Assembly: GCF_000423885.1 (NCBI RefSeq)
Contig: NZ_AUIV01000009.1
Span: 62,001-126,000, forward strand
Length of the DNA stretch: 64,000 bases
Direction of reading: 5' to 3'
Origin: Thermomonas fusca DSM 15424
GTDB lineage: Bacteria; Pseudomonadota; Gammaproteobacteria; Xanthomonadales; Xanthomonadaceae
Positions 27,282 to 36,797 of this stretch are shown in pieces. The position numbers were made by a program, and so were the translations under genes. Below the pieces are notes generated by a model, which saw only the letters and a list, made by a program, of their open reading frames with translations, was not told where the DNA came from and did not search any database. Every line of letters starts with the position of its first letter. Positions within the stretch are counted from its first letter, which is position 1.

Positions 27282-27623
27282 ATGAACCCGCTCGATTTCC
27301 TGATTCCCGTTGCCAATGCCCAGGCCGCCGCTCCCGCCGCCGCCCCCAGCATGATGTCCACCCTGCTGTTCCCGGTCATCCTGATCGCGATCATGTATTT
27401 CCTGATGATCCGCCCGCAGATGAAGCGCCAGAAGGAGCACAAGGCGATGCTGGACAAGCTGTCCAAGGGCGACGAAGTCATCACCAGCGGCGGCATTGCC
27501 GGCACCGTGGTGGCGATGAGCGATGCCTTCATCACCGTCGAAGTGGCCAGCGGCGTGCAGCTGCGCGTGCAGAAGGGCGCCATCGCCAGCGTTCTGCCCA
27601 AGGGCACGTTGAAGTCCGCCTGA
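27282..27623 (+). CDS. yajC: Preprotein translocase subunit YajC
   Basis: This 113-residue single-pass inner-membrane protein has the hydrophobic helix LFPVILIAIMYFLMIRPQMK and a cytoplasmic KGDEVITSGGIAGTV segment. It associates with SecDF. A GC-rich hairpin with C7/G9 tracts lies in the 108-nt gap behind tgt. Confidence 0.96.
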   Translation: MNPLDFLIPVANAQAAAPAAAPSMMSTLLFPVILIAIMYFLMIRPQMKRQKEHKAMLDKLSKGDEVITSGGIAGTVVAMSDAFITVEVASGVQLRVQKGAIASVLPKGTLKSA

Positions 27624-27678
27624 TCCATTCCCAGCCGCAAGAGGCGTGCGCCCCCGGGGGCGTGCGCGGGGTGCCGCG

Positions 27679-29547
27679 ATGCTTGAATATTCCCGCCTGA
27701 AATACCTGTTGATCCTGCTGACGTTGGCGCTCAGCGTGTTGTACGCGGTGCCGAACGCGTTCCCGCAGGATCCCGCCGTGCAGATCACCGCCAACCGCGG
27801 CGCGAAGATCGACGAAGCGCTGAAGCAGCGCGTCGATGCCATGCTGAAGCAGGCATCGGTCCCGGTGATCGGCAGCGAGATCGACAAGGACGGCAACCTG
27901 CTGGTGCGCACCGCCAGCGATGACGTGCAGACCCGGGTGGCCGATATCGTCCGCGGCGAACTGGGTAGCAGCTACGTGGTGGCGCTGAACCAGGCCTCCA
28001 CCGTGCCGGCGTGGATGCAGGCGCTGGGCGCCAAGCCGATGTTCCTGGGCCTGGACCTGCGCGGCGGCGTCTACTTCCTGATGCAGGTGGACCGGCAGGC
28101 GGCGCTGACCAAGCGCTTCGAAGCTACCGCCGAGGACATCCGCAGCCTGCTGCGCGACAACCGCATCCGCTACATCTCGGTGGAGCCCACCGCCGGCGGC
28201 ACCGTGGTCGCCAAGCTCGGCGCCGGCCAGGACGTGGCGAAGGCGCGCCAGCTGATCGGCCGCGACATGCCGACCTACCAGCTCGACGCCGAAGGCGAGA
28301 CGCTGAGCGTGCGCATCCCCGAGGCCGAGCTGGACAAGATCCTGACCGACGCAGTGCAGCAGAACATCGGCACCCTCAGCAACCGCATCAACGAACTGGG
28401 CGTGGCCGAACCGATCATCCAGCGCCAGGGCGCCGACCGCGTGGCGGTGCAGCTGCCCGGCGTGCAGGACACCGCGCAGGCCAAGCGCATCCTCGGTGCC
28501 ACCGCGACCCTGGAATACCGCGGCGTGGTCGAGGGCAACGCGGTCGAAGCCCGCGACACCGGCAACGTGCCGCCGGAAGCCCGCGTCTATTCGCGCAAGG
28601 AAATCGGCCCCGACGGCAAGCCGCTGCCGGTGCTGCTCAACAAGCGCGTGATCACCTCGGGCGAGCAGCTGCAGAGCGCCTCCTCGTTCTTCGATTCACA
28701 AAGCGGCACGCCGGCGGTGCGGGTGCGCCTGAACGCGGTCGGCGGCCAGCGGATGTTCGACTACTCCAGCGCCCACGTCGGCAAGCCGATGGCGGTGGTC
28801 TACATCGAGCGCATCCCCGAGGTGAAGATCATCGACGGCAAGGAGGTGCATACCACCCGCACCAGCGAGCAGGTCATCTCGGTCGCCACCATCCAGGGCA
28901 CGCTGGGCAAGGAGTTCCAGACCACCGGCCTGGAAAGCATGAAGGAAGCCTCCGACCTGGCGCTGCTGCTGCGCGCAGGTGCGCTGGCGGCGCCGATGGA
29001 CTTCGTCGACGAGCGCACCATCGGCCCCAGCCTGGGCCGGGAAAACATCGAGCGCGGCCTGCTGGCAGTGGGCTCCTCGTTCGTGTTCGCGCTGGTGTTC
29101 TTCCTGTTCTACTACCGGGTGTTCGGTCTGGTCACCTGCCTTGCGCTGCTGATCAACCTGATGATGGTGTTCGCGCTGATGTCGGTGATCGGCGCCACCA
29201 TGAGTCTGCCGGGCCTTGCTGGCATCGCGCTGACGGTGGGCATGTCGGTGGACGCCAACGTGCTGATCAACGAACGCATCCGCGAGGAATTGCGATTGGG
29301 ATTGCCGCCACAGAAGGCGATCGCCGAAGGCTACGACCGCGCGTCCGGCACCATCCTCGATGCCAACGTCACCGCCTTCCTCGCCGGCCTTGCCATGTTC
29401 GCGTTCGGCAGCGGCCCGCTGAAGGGCTTCGGCATGACCACCATGCTCGGCATCATCACTTCCGCCTACACCGCGGTGTCGGTCTCGCGCGGCATCGCCA
29501 CCCTGATCTACGGCGGCAAGCGCAAGCTGAAGTCGGTCGCGATCTAA
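27679..29547 (+). CDS. secD: Protein translocase subunit SecD
   Basis: This 622-residue RND-type membrane protein uses the proton gradient to pull proteins through SecYEG. It has one N-terminal helix (LKYLLILLTLALSVLYAV), a large periplasmic region with GLDLRGGVYFLMQVD, and a C-terminal block of five helices containing GMSVDANVLINERIREE. ATG 27679 is chosen over the earlier in-frame 27646. The stop overlaps the ribosome-binding site of secF. Confidence 0.97.
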   Translation: MLEYSRLKYLLILLTLALSVLYAVPNAFPQDPAVQITANRGAKIDEALKQRVDAMLKQASVPVIGSEIDKDGNLLVRTASDDVQTRVADIVRGELGSSYVVALNQASTVPAWMQALGAKPMFLGLDLRGGVYFLMQVDRQAALTKRFEATAEDIRSLLRDNRIRYISVEPTAGGTVVAKLGAGQDVAKARQLIGRDMPTYQLDAEGETLSVRIPEAELDKILTDAVQQNIGTLSNRINELGVAEPIIQRQGADRVAVQLPGVQDTAQAKRILGATATLEYRGVVEGNAVEARDTGNVPPEARVYSRKEIGPDGKPLPVLLNKRVITSGEQLQSASSFFDSQSGTPAVRVRLNAVGGQRMFDYSSAHVGKPMAVVYIERIPEVKIIDGKEVHTTRTSEQVISVATIQGTLGKEFQTTGLESMKEASDLALLLRAGALAAPMDFVDERTIGPSLGRENIERGLLAVGSSFVFALVFFLFYYRVFGLVTCLALLINLMMVFALMSVIGATMSLPGLAGIALTVGMSVDANVLINERIREELRLGLPPQKAIAEGYDRASGTILDANVTAFLAGLAMFAFGSGPLKGFGMTTMLGIITSAYTAVSVSRGIATLIYGGKRKLKSVAI

Positions 29548-29559
29548 AGGAGCACGCAA

Positions 29560-30522
29560 ATGAAACCGTTCAATGTGTTCCCCTACGACAGCAGCATCGA
29601 TTTCATGCGGATGCGCTGGGTGTCGGTATCGATCGCCGTCCTGCTGATGGTCGTCTCGATCGGCGCCATGGTCACGCGCGGCTTCAATTTCGCGCTGGAT
29701 TTCACCGGTGGCATCGGCGTGGAGCTGCGCTACGACAAGGCCCCTGACGTCGACACGGTGCGCAAGCAGCTGGACGCAGCTGGCTTCGGCGGCGCGCAAG
29801 TGCAGAACTTCGGCAGCGGCAACGATCTGCTGGTGCGCCTGCAGGCCGAGGGCACCCAGGAAGGCGGCGCCGACCGGGCCAGCAGCATCGGCGACGCGGT
29901 GGCCAAGGCGGCCTCGCTGGCCGGCAACCCCGCCAGCAAGCGCAGCAGCTCGGTGATCAGCGCCCAGGTCGGCAAGGACCTGGCCCTGAACGGCATGTAC
30001 GCGGTGCTGTTCGTGATCATCGGCTTCCTGGCCTACATCTCGATGCGGTTCGAGAAGAAGTTCGCGATCGCCGCCACCATCGGCACCATGCATGACGTCA
30101 TCGTTTGCGCCGGCTGGTTCGCGATCAGCGGGCATGAATTCGATCTCAACGTGCTGGCCGGCATCCTGTCGGTGATGGGCTTCTCGATCAACGACACCAT
30201 CGTGGTGTTCGACCGCGTGCGCGAGAATTTCCGCAGCATGCGCGCAGACCCGGTGGAGATCCTGAACAAGTCGGTCAACCAGACGCTCTCGCGTACCGTG
30301 ATCGTGTCGTTCGTGGCCTTCCTGACCTCGCTGGCGCTGTACATCTACGGCGGCGACTCGCTGCGCGGCATGGCCGAATCGCAGATGATCGGCATCGTGA
30401 TCGGCACGCTGTCGTCGATCTTCATCTCCGGCGCGCTGCTGACCATGGGCCCGCTGCGGGTGAGCAAGCAGGACCTGATGCCGAAGGCGAAGGACCACGC
30501 CGAGCTGGCGCGTCGTCCTTAA
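29560..30522 (+). CDS. secF: Protein translocase subunit SecF
   Basis: This 320-residue partner of SecD has FNFALDFTGGIGVEL in the first periplasmic segment, and GFSINDTIVVFDRVRENFR in the cytoplasmic loop. Several C-terminal helices are visible. AAAGGAG overlaps the secD stop codon and drives translation. Transcription probably ends at the hairpins at 30535-30596. Confidence 0.97.
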   Translation: MKPFNVFPYDSSIDFMRMRWVSVSIAVLLMVVSIGAMVTRGFNFALDFTGGIGVELRYDKAPDVDTVRKQLDAAGFGGAQVQNFGSGNDLLVRLQAEGTQEGGADRASSIGDAVAKAASLAGNPASKRSSSVISAQVGKDLALNGMYAVLFVIIGFLAYISMRFEKKFAIAATIGTMHDVIVCAGWFAISGHEFDLNVLAGILSVMGFSINDTIVVFDRVRENFRSMRADPVEILNKSVNQTLSRTVIVSFVAFLTSLALYIYGGDSLRGMAESQMIGIVIGTLSSIFISGALLTMGPLRVSKQDLMPKAKDHAELARRP

Positions 30523-30564
30523 GTGCCTGCTTTTGCCCCGCCTAGTGCGGGGCGAAGGACAAAA

Positions 30565-30596
30565 GAAGAGGCCGCGCAGTGATGCGCGGCCTCTTC
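30565..30596. terminator. Bidirectional terminator between secF and suhB
   Basis: A 14-bp perfect stem (GAAGAGGCCGCGCA / TGCGCGGCCTCTTC) with a GTGA loop has AACAAAAG-like A-rich flank on the left, giving a TTCTTTTG tail for the minus strand (suhB). A smaller CCCCGC/GCGGGG hairpin (30536-30552) precedes it for the plus strand. Confidence 0.82.
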
Positions 30597-30616
30597 GTTG
30601 GCGACGGGCGGCGGGA

Positions 30617-31438
30617 TCAGCCGAACGCGGCGGCGTAGCCGGACTGCACGATCACCTTCTGCAGCTCGATGCTGAGCTTCTGGTTGCCGGCCAACAGCTG
30701 GCGGCTGTGGATGCCGCGCGCGTCCATCGGGCCGGTTGCTGCGCCCTTGAAATCGCTGACCCGGCCGCCGGCTTCGCGCACCAGCAGCACGCCGGCGGCG
30801 ATGTCCCACGGCTTCACGCCGGCCTCGAAGTAACCGTCGCTGCGGCCGCAGGCCACGTAGGCGAGGTCGAGCGCGGCCGAACCGGTGCGGCGGATGTCTT
30901 CGGCGCTGCGCAGCAGTTCACGCACGCATTCCAGCTGGGCCGGCGCGCTCGCGCGCTCGCGCGGGGCGAAGCCGGTGCCCAGCATCGCGCCGTTCAGGTC
31001 CTTGCGCTCGGAGACGCGGATGCGGCGGTCGTTGAGCACCGCGCCGCTGCCGCGGCTGGCGGTGAACAGCTCGTTGCGCAGCGGGTCGAAAATCACCCCG
31101 TGCTGCACTTCGCCCTGCTCGACCATGGCGATCGACACGCACCAGTGCGGGAAGCCGTGCAGGTAATTGCTGGTGCCGTCGAGCGGGTCGATCACGAACA
31201 GCGTGCCGCCCTTGCGGCCCTGCGCGCCACCTTCTTCGCCGAGGAAGCCGGCGTCCGGGAAGGCGCGGCGCAGTTCCTTGACCACCGCCTGCTCGGCCTG
31301 CTCGTCCACTTCGCTGGCGTAGTCCAGGCGGTCCTTCTCGATCACGTTGATCGCGTCGAGCCGGTTCATGTTGCGCAGGAGCACGCCACCGGCCGCTCGG
31401 GCTGCCTTGACCATGACGTTGACGACGGGTTTTTGCAT
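30617..31438 (-). CDS. suhB: Inositol-1-monophosphatase family protein SuhB
   Basis: This 273-residue Mg-dependent phosphatase has metal-binding motifs LGEEGG, DPLDGTSNYLHG and PWDIAAGVLLVREAGG. In enterobacteria SuhB also acts in rRNA transcription antitermination. ATG 31438 (MQKPVVNVMV) is the standard start; the frame stays open further upstream. It is divergent from trmJ across 96 nt, a common arrangement. Confidence 0.95.
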   Translation of the reverse strand: MQKPVVNVMVKAARAAGGVLLRNMNRLDAINVIEKDRLDYASEVDEQAEQAVVKELRRAFPDAGFLGEEGGAQGRKGGTLFVIDPLDGTSNYLHGFPHWCVSIAMVEQGEVQHGVIFDPLRNELFTASRGSGAVLNDRRIRVSERKDLNGAMLGTGFAPRERASAPAQLECVRELLRSAEDIRRTGSAALDLAYVACGRSDGYFEAGVKPWDIAAGVLLVREAGGRVSDFKGAATGPMDARGIHSRQLLAGNQKLSIELQKVIVQSGYAAAFG

Positions 31439-31534
31439 GGCGAAAGCGCCTCGATCGAGTGAGGTGGAGGGGGCGACGACGGAAAAGAGCGAATCCCGGC
31501 GCAGCGGCCGGGTTGCAAAGTTTACCATTCGCAC

Positions 31535-32332
31535 ATGAATGCATCATCGAACACCGCACTCGCCGACCAGCTGCGCATCGTCCTCGTCGGCACCCAGCAC
31601 CCCGGCAACATCGGATCCGCGGCGCGGGCGATGAAAACCATGGGGCTGTCCAAGCTGGTGCTGGTCGCGCCGGAAAAGGCGCCGGACCGCGATACCCAGG
31701 CCATGGCCGCCGGTGCGGACGACCTGGTGGAGGCCGCGCCGGTGTTCGCCACCCTGGCCGAGGCGGTGGCCGACTGCCGCTGGGTACTCGGCGCCACCGC
31801 GCGCAGCCGGCGCATCCAGCTGGAGCCGCTGCACCCGCGCGATGCCGGCGCGCGGGCGGTGCTGGCGGCGGCCAGCGGGCCGGTGGCGCTGGTGTTCGGG
31901 CGCGAACGCACCGGCCTGGACAATGACGAGCTGCAGCTCTGCCACGCGGCGGTGCACATCCCGTCCGACCCGGCATTCAGTTCGCTCAACCTTGCCGCGG
32001 CGGTGCAGGTACTCAGCTACGAGCTGCGCTGCGCGCTGCTGGGGGAGGCCGGCAGCGCCGCCCCGGAGGCCGTGCGCACGCCGCCGCCGGGCGAAGGTGT
32101 CGCCTCGCATGCCGAGCTGGAAGGCCTGTTCGGGCAGCTGGCCGAGACGCTGGACCAGATCGATTTCCACAAGGGGCGCGCGCCGGAGTCGGCGATGCGC
32201 AAGTTGCGACGCCTGTACCTGCGCGCCAACCTCGACAGCGCCGAGATCCGCCTGCTGCGCGGCGTGCTGGCCGATGCCCAACGGATGGCGCGTTTGGCCG
32301 GAGAGCGTTCAAGCGACGGCAAAATCGGTTAG
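31535..32332 (+). CDS. trmJ: tRNA (cytidine/uridine-2'-O-)-methyltransferase TrmJ
   Basis: This 265-residue SPOUT-class enzyme methylates position 32 of tRNA. Motifs are VGTQHPGNIGSAARAMK near the N-terminus, VFGRERTGLDNDEL and IPSDPAFSSLNLAAAVQVL forming the knotted SAM site. A helical C-terminal extension is present. It is divergent from suhB and 38 nt before the PhnD-like gene. Confidence 0.95.
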   Translation: MNASSNTALADQLRIVLVGTQHPGNIGSAARAMKTMGLSKLVLVAPEKAPDRDTQAMAAGADDLVEAAPVFATLAEAVADCRWVLGATARSRRIQLEPLHPRDAGARAVLAAASGPVALVFGRERTGLDNDELQLCHAAVHIPSDPAFSSLNLAAAVQVLSYELRCALLGEAGSAAPEAVRTPPPGEGVASHAELEGLFGQLAETLDQIDFHKGRAPESAMRKLRRLYLRANLDSAEIRLLRGVLADAQRMARLAGERSSDGKIG

Positions 32333-32370
32333 CCTCGTCGCCGGGAAGAAATGGGGAATTGTCCGCATCC

Positions 32371-33297
32371 ATGCGCCGCCTGATGCCAGCGCTGCTGTGC
32401 CTGTTGCTGGCGTGGGCGCCGTTTGCCCGCGCGCAGGGCACGCCCTCCGCGGATGACGCCAGCGTGCTGGTGCTGGGCAGGGTCAGCGACGACCCCAAGG
32501 CGCACTACGACCAGCTCAAGCCGCTGCTCGACTATGTGATTCCGCGGATGGCCTCGGTCGGCATCCGCAGCGGCCGCATCCTGATGGCCAAGGACCTGCA
32601 GCAGATGACCAGTTACCTGCGCCGCGGTCGGGTCGACTGGATCAACGAGACCGCCGGCAACGCCGCCCTGCTGGAATACCGCGACGTCGCCCGCTCGCTA
32701 CTGATCAGCGAGCGCGAGGGCGCCACCCGTTACCACAGCCTGTTCTTCGTCCGTCGCGACAGCCCGGTGCAGTCACTGCAGGATCTTGCCGGGCGCAGCG
32801 TGGCGTTCCAGAGCCCGCTGTCGACCAGCGCCTACTTCCTGCCGGCGGCGCAGCTGCTGGAGAACGGCCAGTCGCTTGAGCTGCTGCTGTCGCCGATGGA
32901 CAAGCCGGCGGCGGACCGGGTGGGCTACGTGTTCGCCCGCACCGAACTGAACATCACCACCTGGGTGCACAAGCGGATGGTCGACGCCGGGGTGCTCAGC
33001 AACCTGGACTGGATCAATCCCGCCCGCATGCCGCCGACCTTTTCCCAGGATTTCCGGGTCATCGCGCGCACCCCGGACGTGCCGCGCGCGCTGATACTGA
33101 CGCGTCGCGGCATGGATCCCAGAGTGGAGGCCCGGTTGCGCGAGGTGCTGATGGATGCGGCCAACGACCCCGAGGCCGTCGAGGCGCTGCGGCGGTTCAT
33201 GGACACGGTGCGGTTCGTGCCGATCGACGATGACGAACGCCGCGCGCTGGAGCAGCTGGCAACCGGCGTGCAGCGCGTGCGCGCGGAGGTCGAGTGA
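32371..33297 (+). CDS. PhnD-like periplasmic binding protein coupled to a GGDEF-EAL gene
   Basis: This 308-residue protein starts with a signal peptide (MRRLMPALLCLLLAWAPFARA) and has a periplasmic binding fold of the phosphate/phosphonate type (PhnD/SsuA superfamily): HYDQLKPLLDYVI, DWINETAGNAALLEYRD and DLAGRSVAFQSPLSTSAYFLPA. No ABC permease or ATPase gene is nearby. Its stop overlaps the GTG start of the cyclic-di-GMP gene (GTGA). It probably serves as a ligand sensor for that receptor and not as a transporter part, which is inference. The ligand is unknown. TTG 32359 is an earlier alternative start. Confidence 0.85.
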   Translation: MRRLMPALLCLLLAWAPFARAQGTPSADDASVLVLGRVSDDPKAHYDQLKPLLDYVIPRMASVGIRSGRILMAKDLQQMTSYLRRGRVDWINETAGNAALLEYRDVARSLLISEREGATRYHSLFFVRRDSPVQSLQDLAGRSVAFQSPLSTSAYFLPAAQLLENGQSLELLLSPMDKPAADRVGYVFARTELNITTWVHKRMVDAGVLSNLDWINPARMPPTFSQDFRVIARTPDVPRALILTRRGMDPRVEARLREVLMDAANDPEAVEALRRFMDTVRFVPIDDDERRALEQLATGVQRVRAEVE

Positions 33298-35432
33298 AGC
33301 GAACCGGGTTGAACCTGCAGTTGCGCTTCCAGGTCGGGATCCTGGTGGTACTCGGCATCGTCGTGCTGATGATGGTGATGCTGTGGAACCGCCAGCAGAG
33401 CAGCCAGCGCGAAATCGTGGGCATCGCCCGCCAGAGCACCCACTCGCTGCTGTCCGAGCAGATGCGGGCCGGTGGCGAAGCGCAGGTGCGGCAGCTCGCC
33501 GACGCGCTGGCCAACCCGCTGTACTACTTCGATCTCGACGCGATCGGCATCCTCACCCGCAGCGCGCTGCGAGTGCCTGACGTGGATTACGTGCTGGTCT
33601 ACGACCCCAAGGGCCGCATCCTGCACGACGGCTCGGGCGACATCGCCGCCTTCGGCCAGCCGATGAACGACGGCTTTGCCGCCGAGATCGTCGCCGCCAA
33701 GGGGCCGCACACCCGCCAGACCGACGAACTGCTGGATGTGTCCTACCCGATCACGATCGGCGACGAACGCCTCGGCGGCGTGCGCATCGGCTATTCGATG
33801 ACAACCGCGGTGCGCGCCGAGGAACGTGCGCTGGACGGGCTGCGCGCCGGCTTCGACGACGTCAATCAGCGCAGCCTGAACTGGTTGCTGCTGCTGTGCT
33901 GCGCGTTCGGCACGCTGGCGCTGATCGGCGCATGGGTGCTGCAGCGGATGCTGGTCAAGCCGATCCGCATGCTCGGCGATGCGGCCCGCCAGTTCGAGGC
34001 CGGCGACTTCGAATCCCCGGTGCCGGAGAGCCGCCGCAAGGACGAACTGGGCGATCTGATCCGCACCTTCGGGCGCATGCGGGAAAGCGTGGTTCGACAC
34101 GACCGCGACATCCGCCGGGTCGCCTACAGCGATGCCCTGACCGGGCTGTCGAACCGGCTCGCGTTCCGCGAATCGCTGGAGCAGCGCCTGCGCGAGCAGC
34201 AGGGCACCGGCTGCCAGCTGGCGCTGCTGTTCGCCGACATCGACGACTTCAAGCGCGTCAACGACACCCTCGGCCACGAGGCTGGCGACGAGGTGCTGCT
34301 GCAGGTCGCCGCGCGCATCGAGCGCGCGGTGCTGGCGGTGCAGGATGCGGATGCCCTGGTGGCGCGGTTCGGCGGCGACGAATTCGTGATCCTGCTGCAA
34401 CCCGGCGGCCCGGAACCCGATGGCGACGTGCGCGGCAAGGCGATCCGGCTGGCCGAGGCGCTGGTGCTGTCGTTGAGCGAGCCGATGCTGCTGAACGGGC
34501 GGCAGGTGCTGCTGGGGACATCGGTGGGCGTGGCGATCTTCCCGGACGATGCCGGCAGCGCTTCCCTGCTGATGAAGAACGGCGACATCGCGATGTACCA
34601 GGCGAAGATGGCGGGCAAGAACTGCTACCGCTTCTACAGCCGCACCATGGATCAGGCGATCGAGCGGCGCGTGCGCATGGAGCACGACCTGCGCGGCGCC
34701 TGGGAGCGCGGCGAGCTGACCCTGGTCTACCAGCCGATCTACCGCACCCGCGACCGCGTGCTGGTCGGCGCGGAGTCGCTGCTGCGCTGGAACCACCCGG
34801 AAGACGGGGCGATCGCGCCTTCGGTGTTCATCGACGTGGCGGAACAGAGCGGCCTGATTGAGGCGATCGGCCTGCTGGCCCTGCGCAATGCCTGCCACGA
34901 GGCGGCCAGCTGGCCGGTTCCGGCCGGCGCCGGCGAGGCGCCATTCGTGTCGGTCAACGTGTCGGCCCGCCAGCTGCGCAGCGGCGACCTGCTCCAGCAG
35001 GTGGCGGACGCGCTGCAGCAGAGCGGCCTGCCGCCGGAGCGGCTGCACCTGGAGCTGACCGAAACCGCGGTCATCAGCGACGAGGCCAATGCCGCCGCGC
35101 TGCTGGCGCGCCTTCGCGGGCTGGGCGTCAAGGTGTGGCTGGACGACTTCGGCACCGGCTATTCCAGCCTCAGCCACCTGCGGCGGGTGCAGGTGGATGG
35201 GCTGAAGATCGATCGCAGCTTCATCACCGACCTGCTGCGCGACCCGGATGACCTGGCCCTGACCAGCGCGATCGTGGCGATGGCGCATTCGATGGGCGTC
35301 ACCGTGGTGGCCGAAGGCGTGGAGCGGGCGGGGCAGTTCGAACTGCTGCGCGAGCGCGACTGCGACCTGGTGCAGGGCTACTGGCTGGGCCACCCGATGG
35401 GCGGGCCGGAATTCGTCGCCCAGCTGGGCTGA
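33294..35432 (+). CDS. Transmembrane GGDEF-EAL cyclic-di-GMP enzyme
   Basis: This 712-residue receptor has TM1 (about residues 11-31), a periplasmic region to about 195, TM2 (about 197-217), a HAMP domain, GGDEF (about 278-440) and EAL (about 455-705). The GGDEF motif RFGGDEF is intact, with no RxxD inhibitory site at the expected place (QDADALVAR). The EAL signature reads ESL in GAESLLRW, but the catalytic Glu is kept, with LTETAVISD, DDFGTGYSS, KIDRSF and EGVE all present, so phosphodiesterase activity is plausible. Translation is coupled to the upstream PhnD-like protein, which may bind its periplasmic domain. Confidence 0.93.
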   Translation: MKRTGLNLQLRFQVGILVVLGIVVLMMVMLWNRQQSSQREIVGIARQSTHSLLSEQMRAGGEAQVRQLADALANPLYYFDLDAIGILTRSALRVPDVDYVLVYDPKGRILHDGSGDIAAFGQPMNDGFAAEIVAAKGPHTRQTDELLDVSYPITIGDERLGGVRIGYSMTTAVRAEERALDGLRAGFDDVNQRSLNWLLLLCCAFGTLALIGAWVLQRMLVKPIRMLGDAARQFEAGDFESPVPESRRKDELGDLIRTFGRMRESVVRHDRDIRRVAYSDALTGLSNRLAFRESLEQRLREQQGTGCQLALLFADIDDFKRVNDTLGHEAGDEVLLQVAARIERAVLAVQDADALVARFGGDEFVILLQPGGPEPDGDVRGKAIRLAEALVLSLSEPMLLNGRQVLLGTSVGVAIFPDDAGSASLLMKNGDIAMYQAKMAGKNCYRFYSRTMDQAIERRVRMEHDLRGAWERGELTLVYQPIYRTRDRVLVGAESLLRWNHPEDGAIAPSVFIDVAEQSGLIEAIGLLALRNACHEAASWPVPAGAGEAPFVSVNVSARQLRSGDLLQQVADALQQSGLPPERLHLELTETAVISDEANAAALLARLRGLGVKVWLDDFGTGYSSLSHLRRVQVDGLKIDRSFITDLLRDPDDLALTSAIVAMAHSMGVTVVAEGVERAGQFELLRERDCDLVQGYWLGHPMGGPEFVAQLG

Positions 35433-35477
35433 CAGCAGCGGCGCGCGGCATTATTGCGCGCTCGCGCGGCCTGTGAC

Positions 35478-36797
35478 TCAGCCGTCGCCTTCGATGCGGG
35501 GTTGCTGCGGGTCGCGCTGCAGCAGCAGCTTGTCGATGCGTGGCCCGTCCAGGTCCACTACCTCGACCCGCCACGGGCCGATCCGGAAGTGCTCGCCCAC
35601 GTGCGGGATACGGCCGAAGCGCGCGATCACCAGGCCGGCGGCGGTGCGGTATTCCAGTTCGTCGGCGTCGGCCAGGCGCTCGCCGGTCAGCTCGCGCAGC
35701 TCGTCCACGTGCAGGCCGCCGTCCACCAGCAGCGAGCCGTCGTCGCGGGTCACCACCAGCGCTTCCTCGTCGTCCTCGCCTTCGCTTGCGGTCTTGAGCC
35801 GGCCGATCACCGCGTCAACGATGTCGCTGACCGTCACCATGCCCTGGATGTCGCCGTACTCGTCCACCACCAGCGCCAGCGATTGCTGCTCCTCGCGCAG
35901 GATCTCCAACAGCTTCATCGCGTGGGTGGACTCGGACACGAACAGCGCCGGGCGCAGGTCGCGGAACAGCTCTGGCTGCGGCCTGCCCAGTTCGTCCAGC
36001 AGGGTTTTCACTTCCAGCACGCCGGCCACGTCGCTGTCGTCGCCGCGGTAGACCGGGTAGCGCGAGTATTCGTGCTCCTGCATCGTCGTCAGGTTTTCCG
36101 CCAGTGGCGCGGAGGCGTCCAGCCAGGCGATGCGGGTGCGCGGGGTCATCAGGCTGTCGGCGGTGCGGTCGCCCAGGCGCATCACCCGGTTGAGCATGTT
36201 GCGCTCGTCGAGGTCGAACACGCCCTGTTCGTGGCCTTCGCTCACCAGCAGCTGGATTTCCTCTTCGGTGATCTGCGAGCCGTCGCGGCCGTCGACGCGC
36301 AGCAGCCGCAGCAGGGCGCGCACGGTGGCGCTGAGCAGCCACACCACCGGACTTGCCAGCCGCGACAGCCAGTGCATCGGCAGCGCCACCGCGGCGGCCA
36401 GCCGTTCCGGCGCCAGCAGCGCCAGCCGCTTCGGCAACAGTTCGCCCAGCACGATGCTGAGGTAAGTGATCAGGCCGACCGCCAGTACCGTGCCGAGCGG
36501 GCGGGCATATTCGCCCAGGGTCGGCGCGTCCCTGGCCAGCCATTCGCCGATCAGCGCGCCCAGCGCCTCGCCGCCGAGCATGCCGGTGAGGATGGTGATC
36601 AGGGTCAGGCCCACCTGCACGGTGGACAGGAATTGTTCCGGGTGTTCGGCCAGTTCCAGTGCTTTGTGGGCGCCCCGGCTGGTGGTGGCCTGCTGTTTCA
36701 GCCGCCCCTTGCGCGAGGTGACGACGGCCATCTCCGACAGCGCGAAGAAGCCGTTCAGCAGGATCAGGGCGAGGACGATCAGCAGCAGTTCCAGCAC
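35478..36797 (-). CDS. CNNM/CorC-type hemolysin-family membrane protein with CBS pair
   Basis: This 439-residue protein has an N-terminal DUF21/CNNM transmembrane domain (LELLLIVLALILLNGFFALSE and three more helices), two CBS domains (TPRTRIAWLDASAPL, later LALVVDEYGDIQGMVTVSDI) and a C-terminal CorC_HlyC domain. Family members act in Mg/Co homeostasis. The start is a GTG at 36797 with a weak ribosome-binding site. It is convergent with the GGDEF-EAL gene. Confidence 0.92.
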   Translation of the reverse strand: MLELLLIVLALILLNGFFALSEMAVVTSRKGRLKQQATTSRGAHKALELAEHPEQFLSTVQVGLTLITILTGMLGGEALGALIGEWLARDAPTLGEYARPLGTVLAVGLITYLSIVLGELLPKRLALLAPERLAAAVALPMHWLSRLASPVVWLLSATVRALLRLLRVDGRDGSQITEEEIQLLVSEGHEQGVFDLDERNMLNRVMRLGDRTADSLMTPRTRIAWLDASAPLAENLTTMQEHEYSRYPVYRGDDSDVAGVLEVKTLLDELGRPQPELFRDLRPALFVSESTHAMKLLEILREEQQSLALVVDEYGDIQGMVTVSDIVDAVIGRLKTASEGEDDEEALVVTRDDGSLLVDGGLHVDELRELTGERLADADELEYRTAAGLVIARFGRIPHVGEHFRIGPWRVEVVDLDGPRIDKLLLQRDPQQPRIEGDG

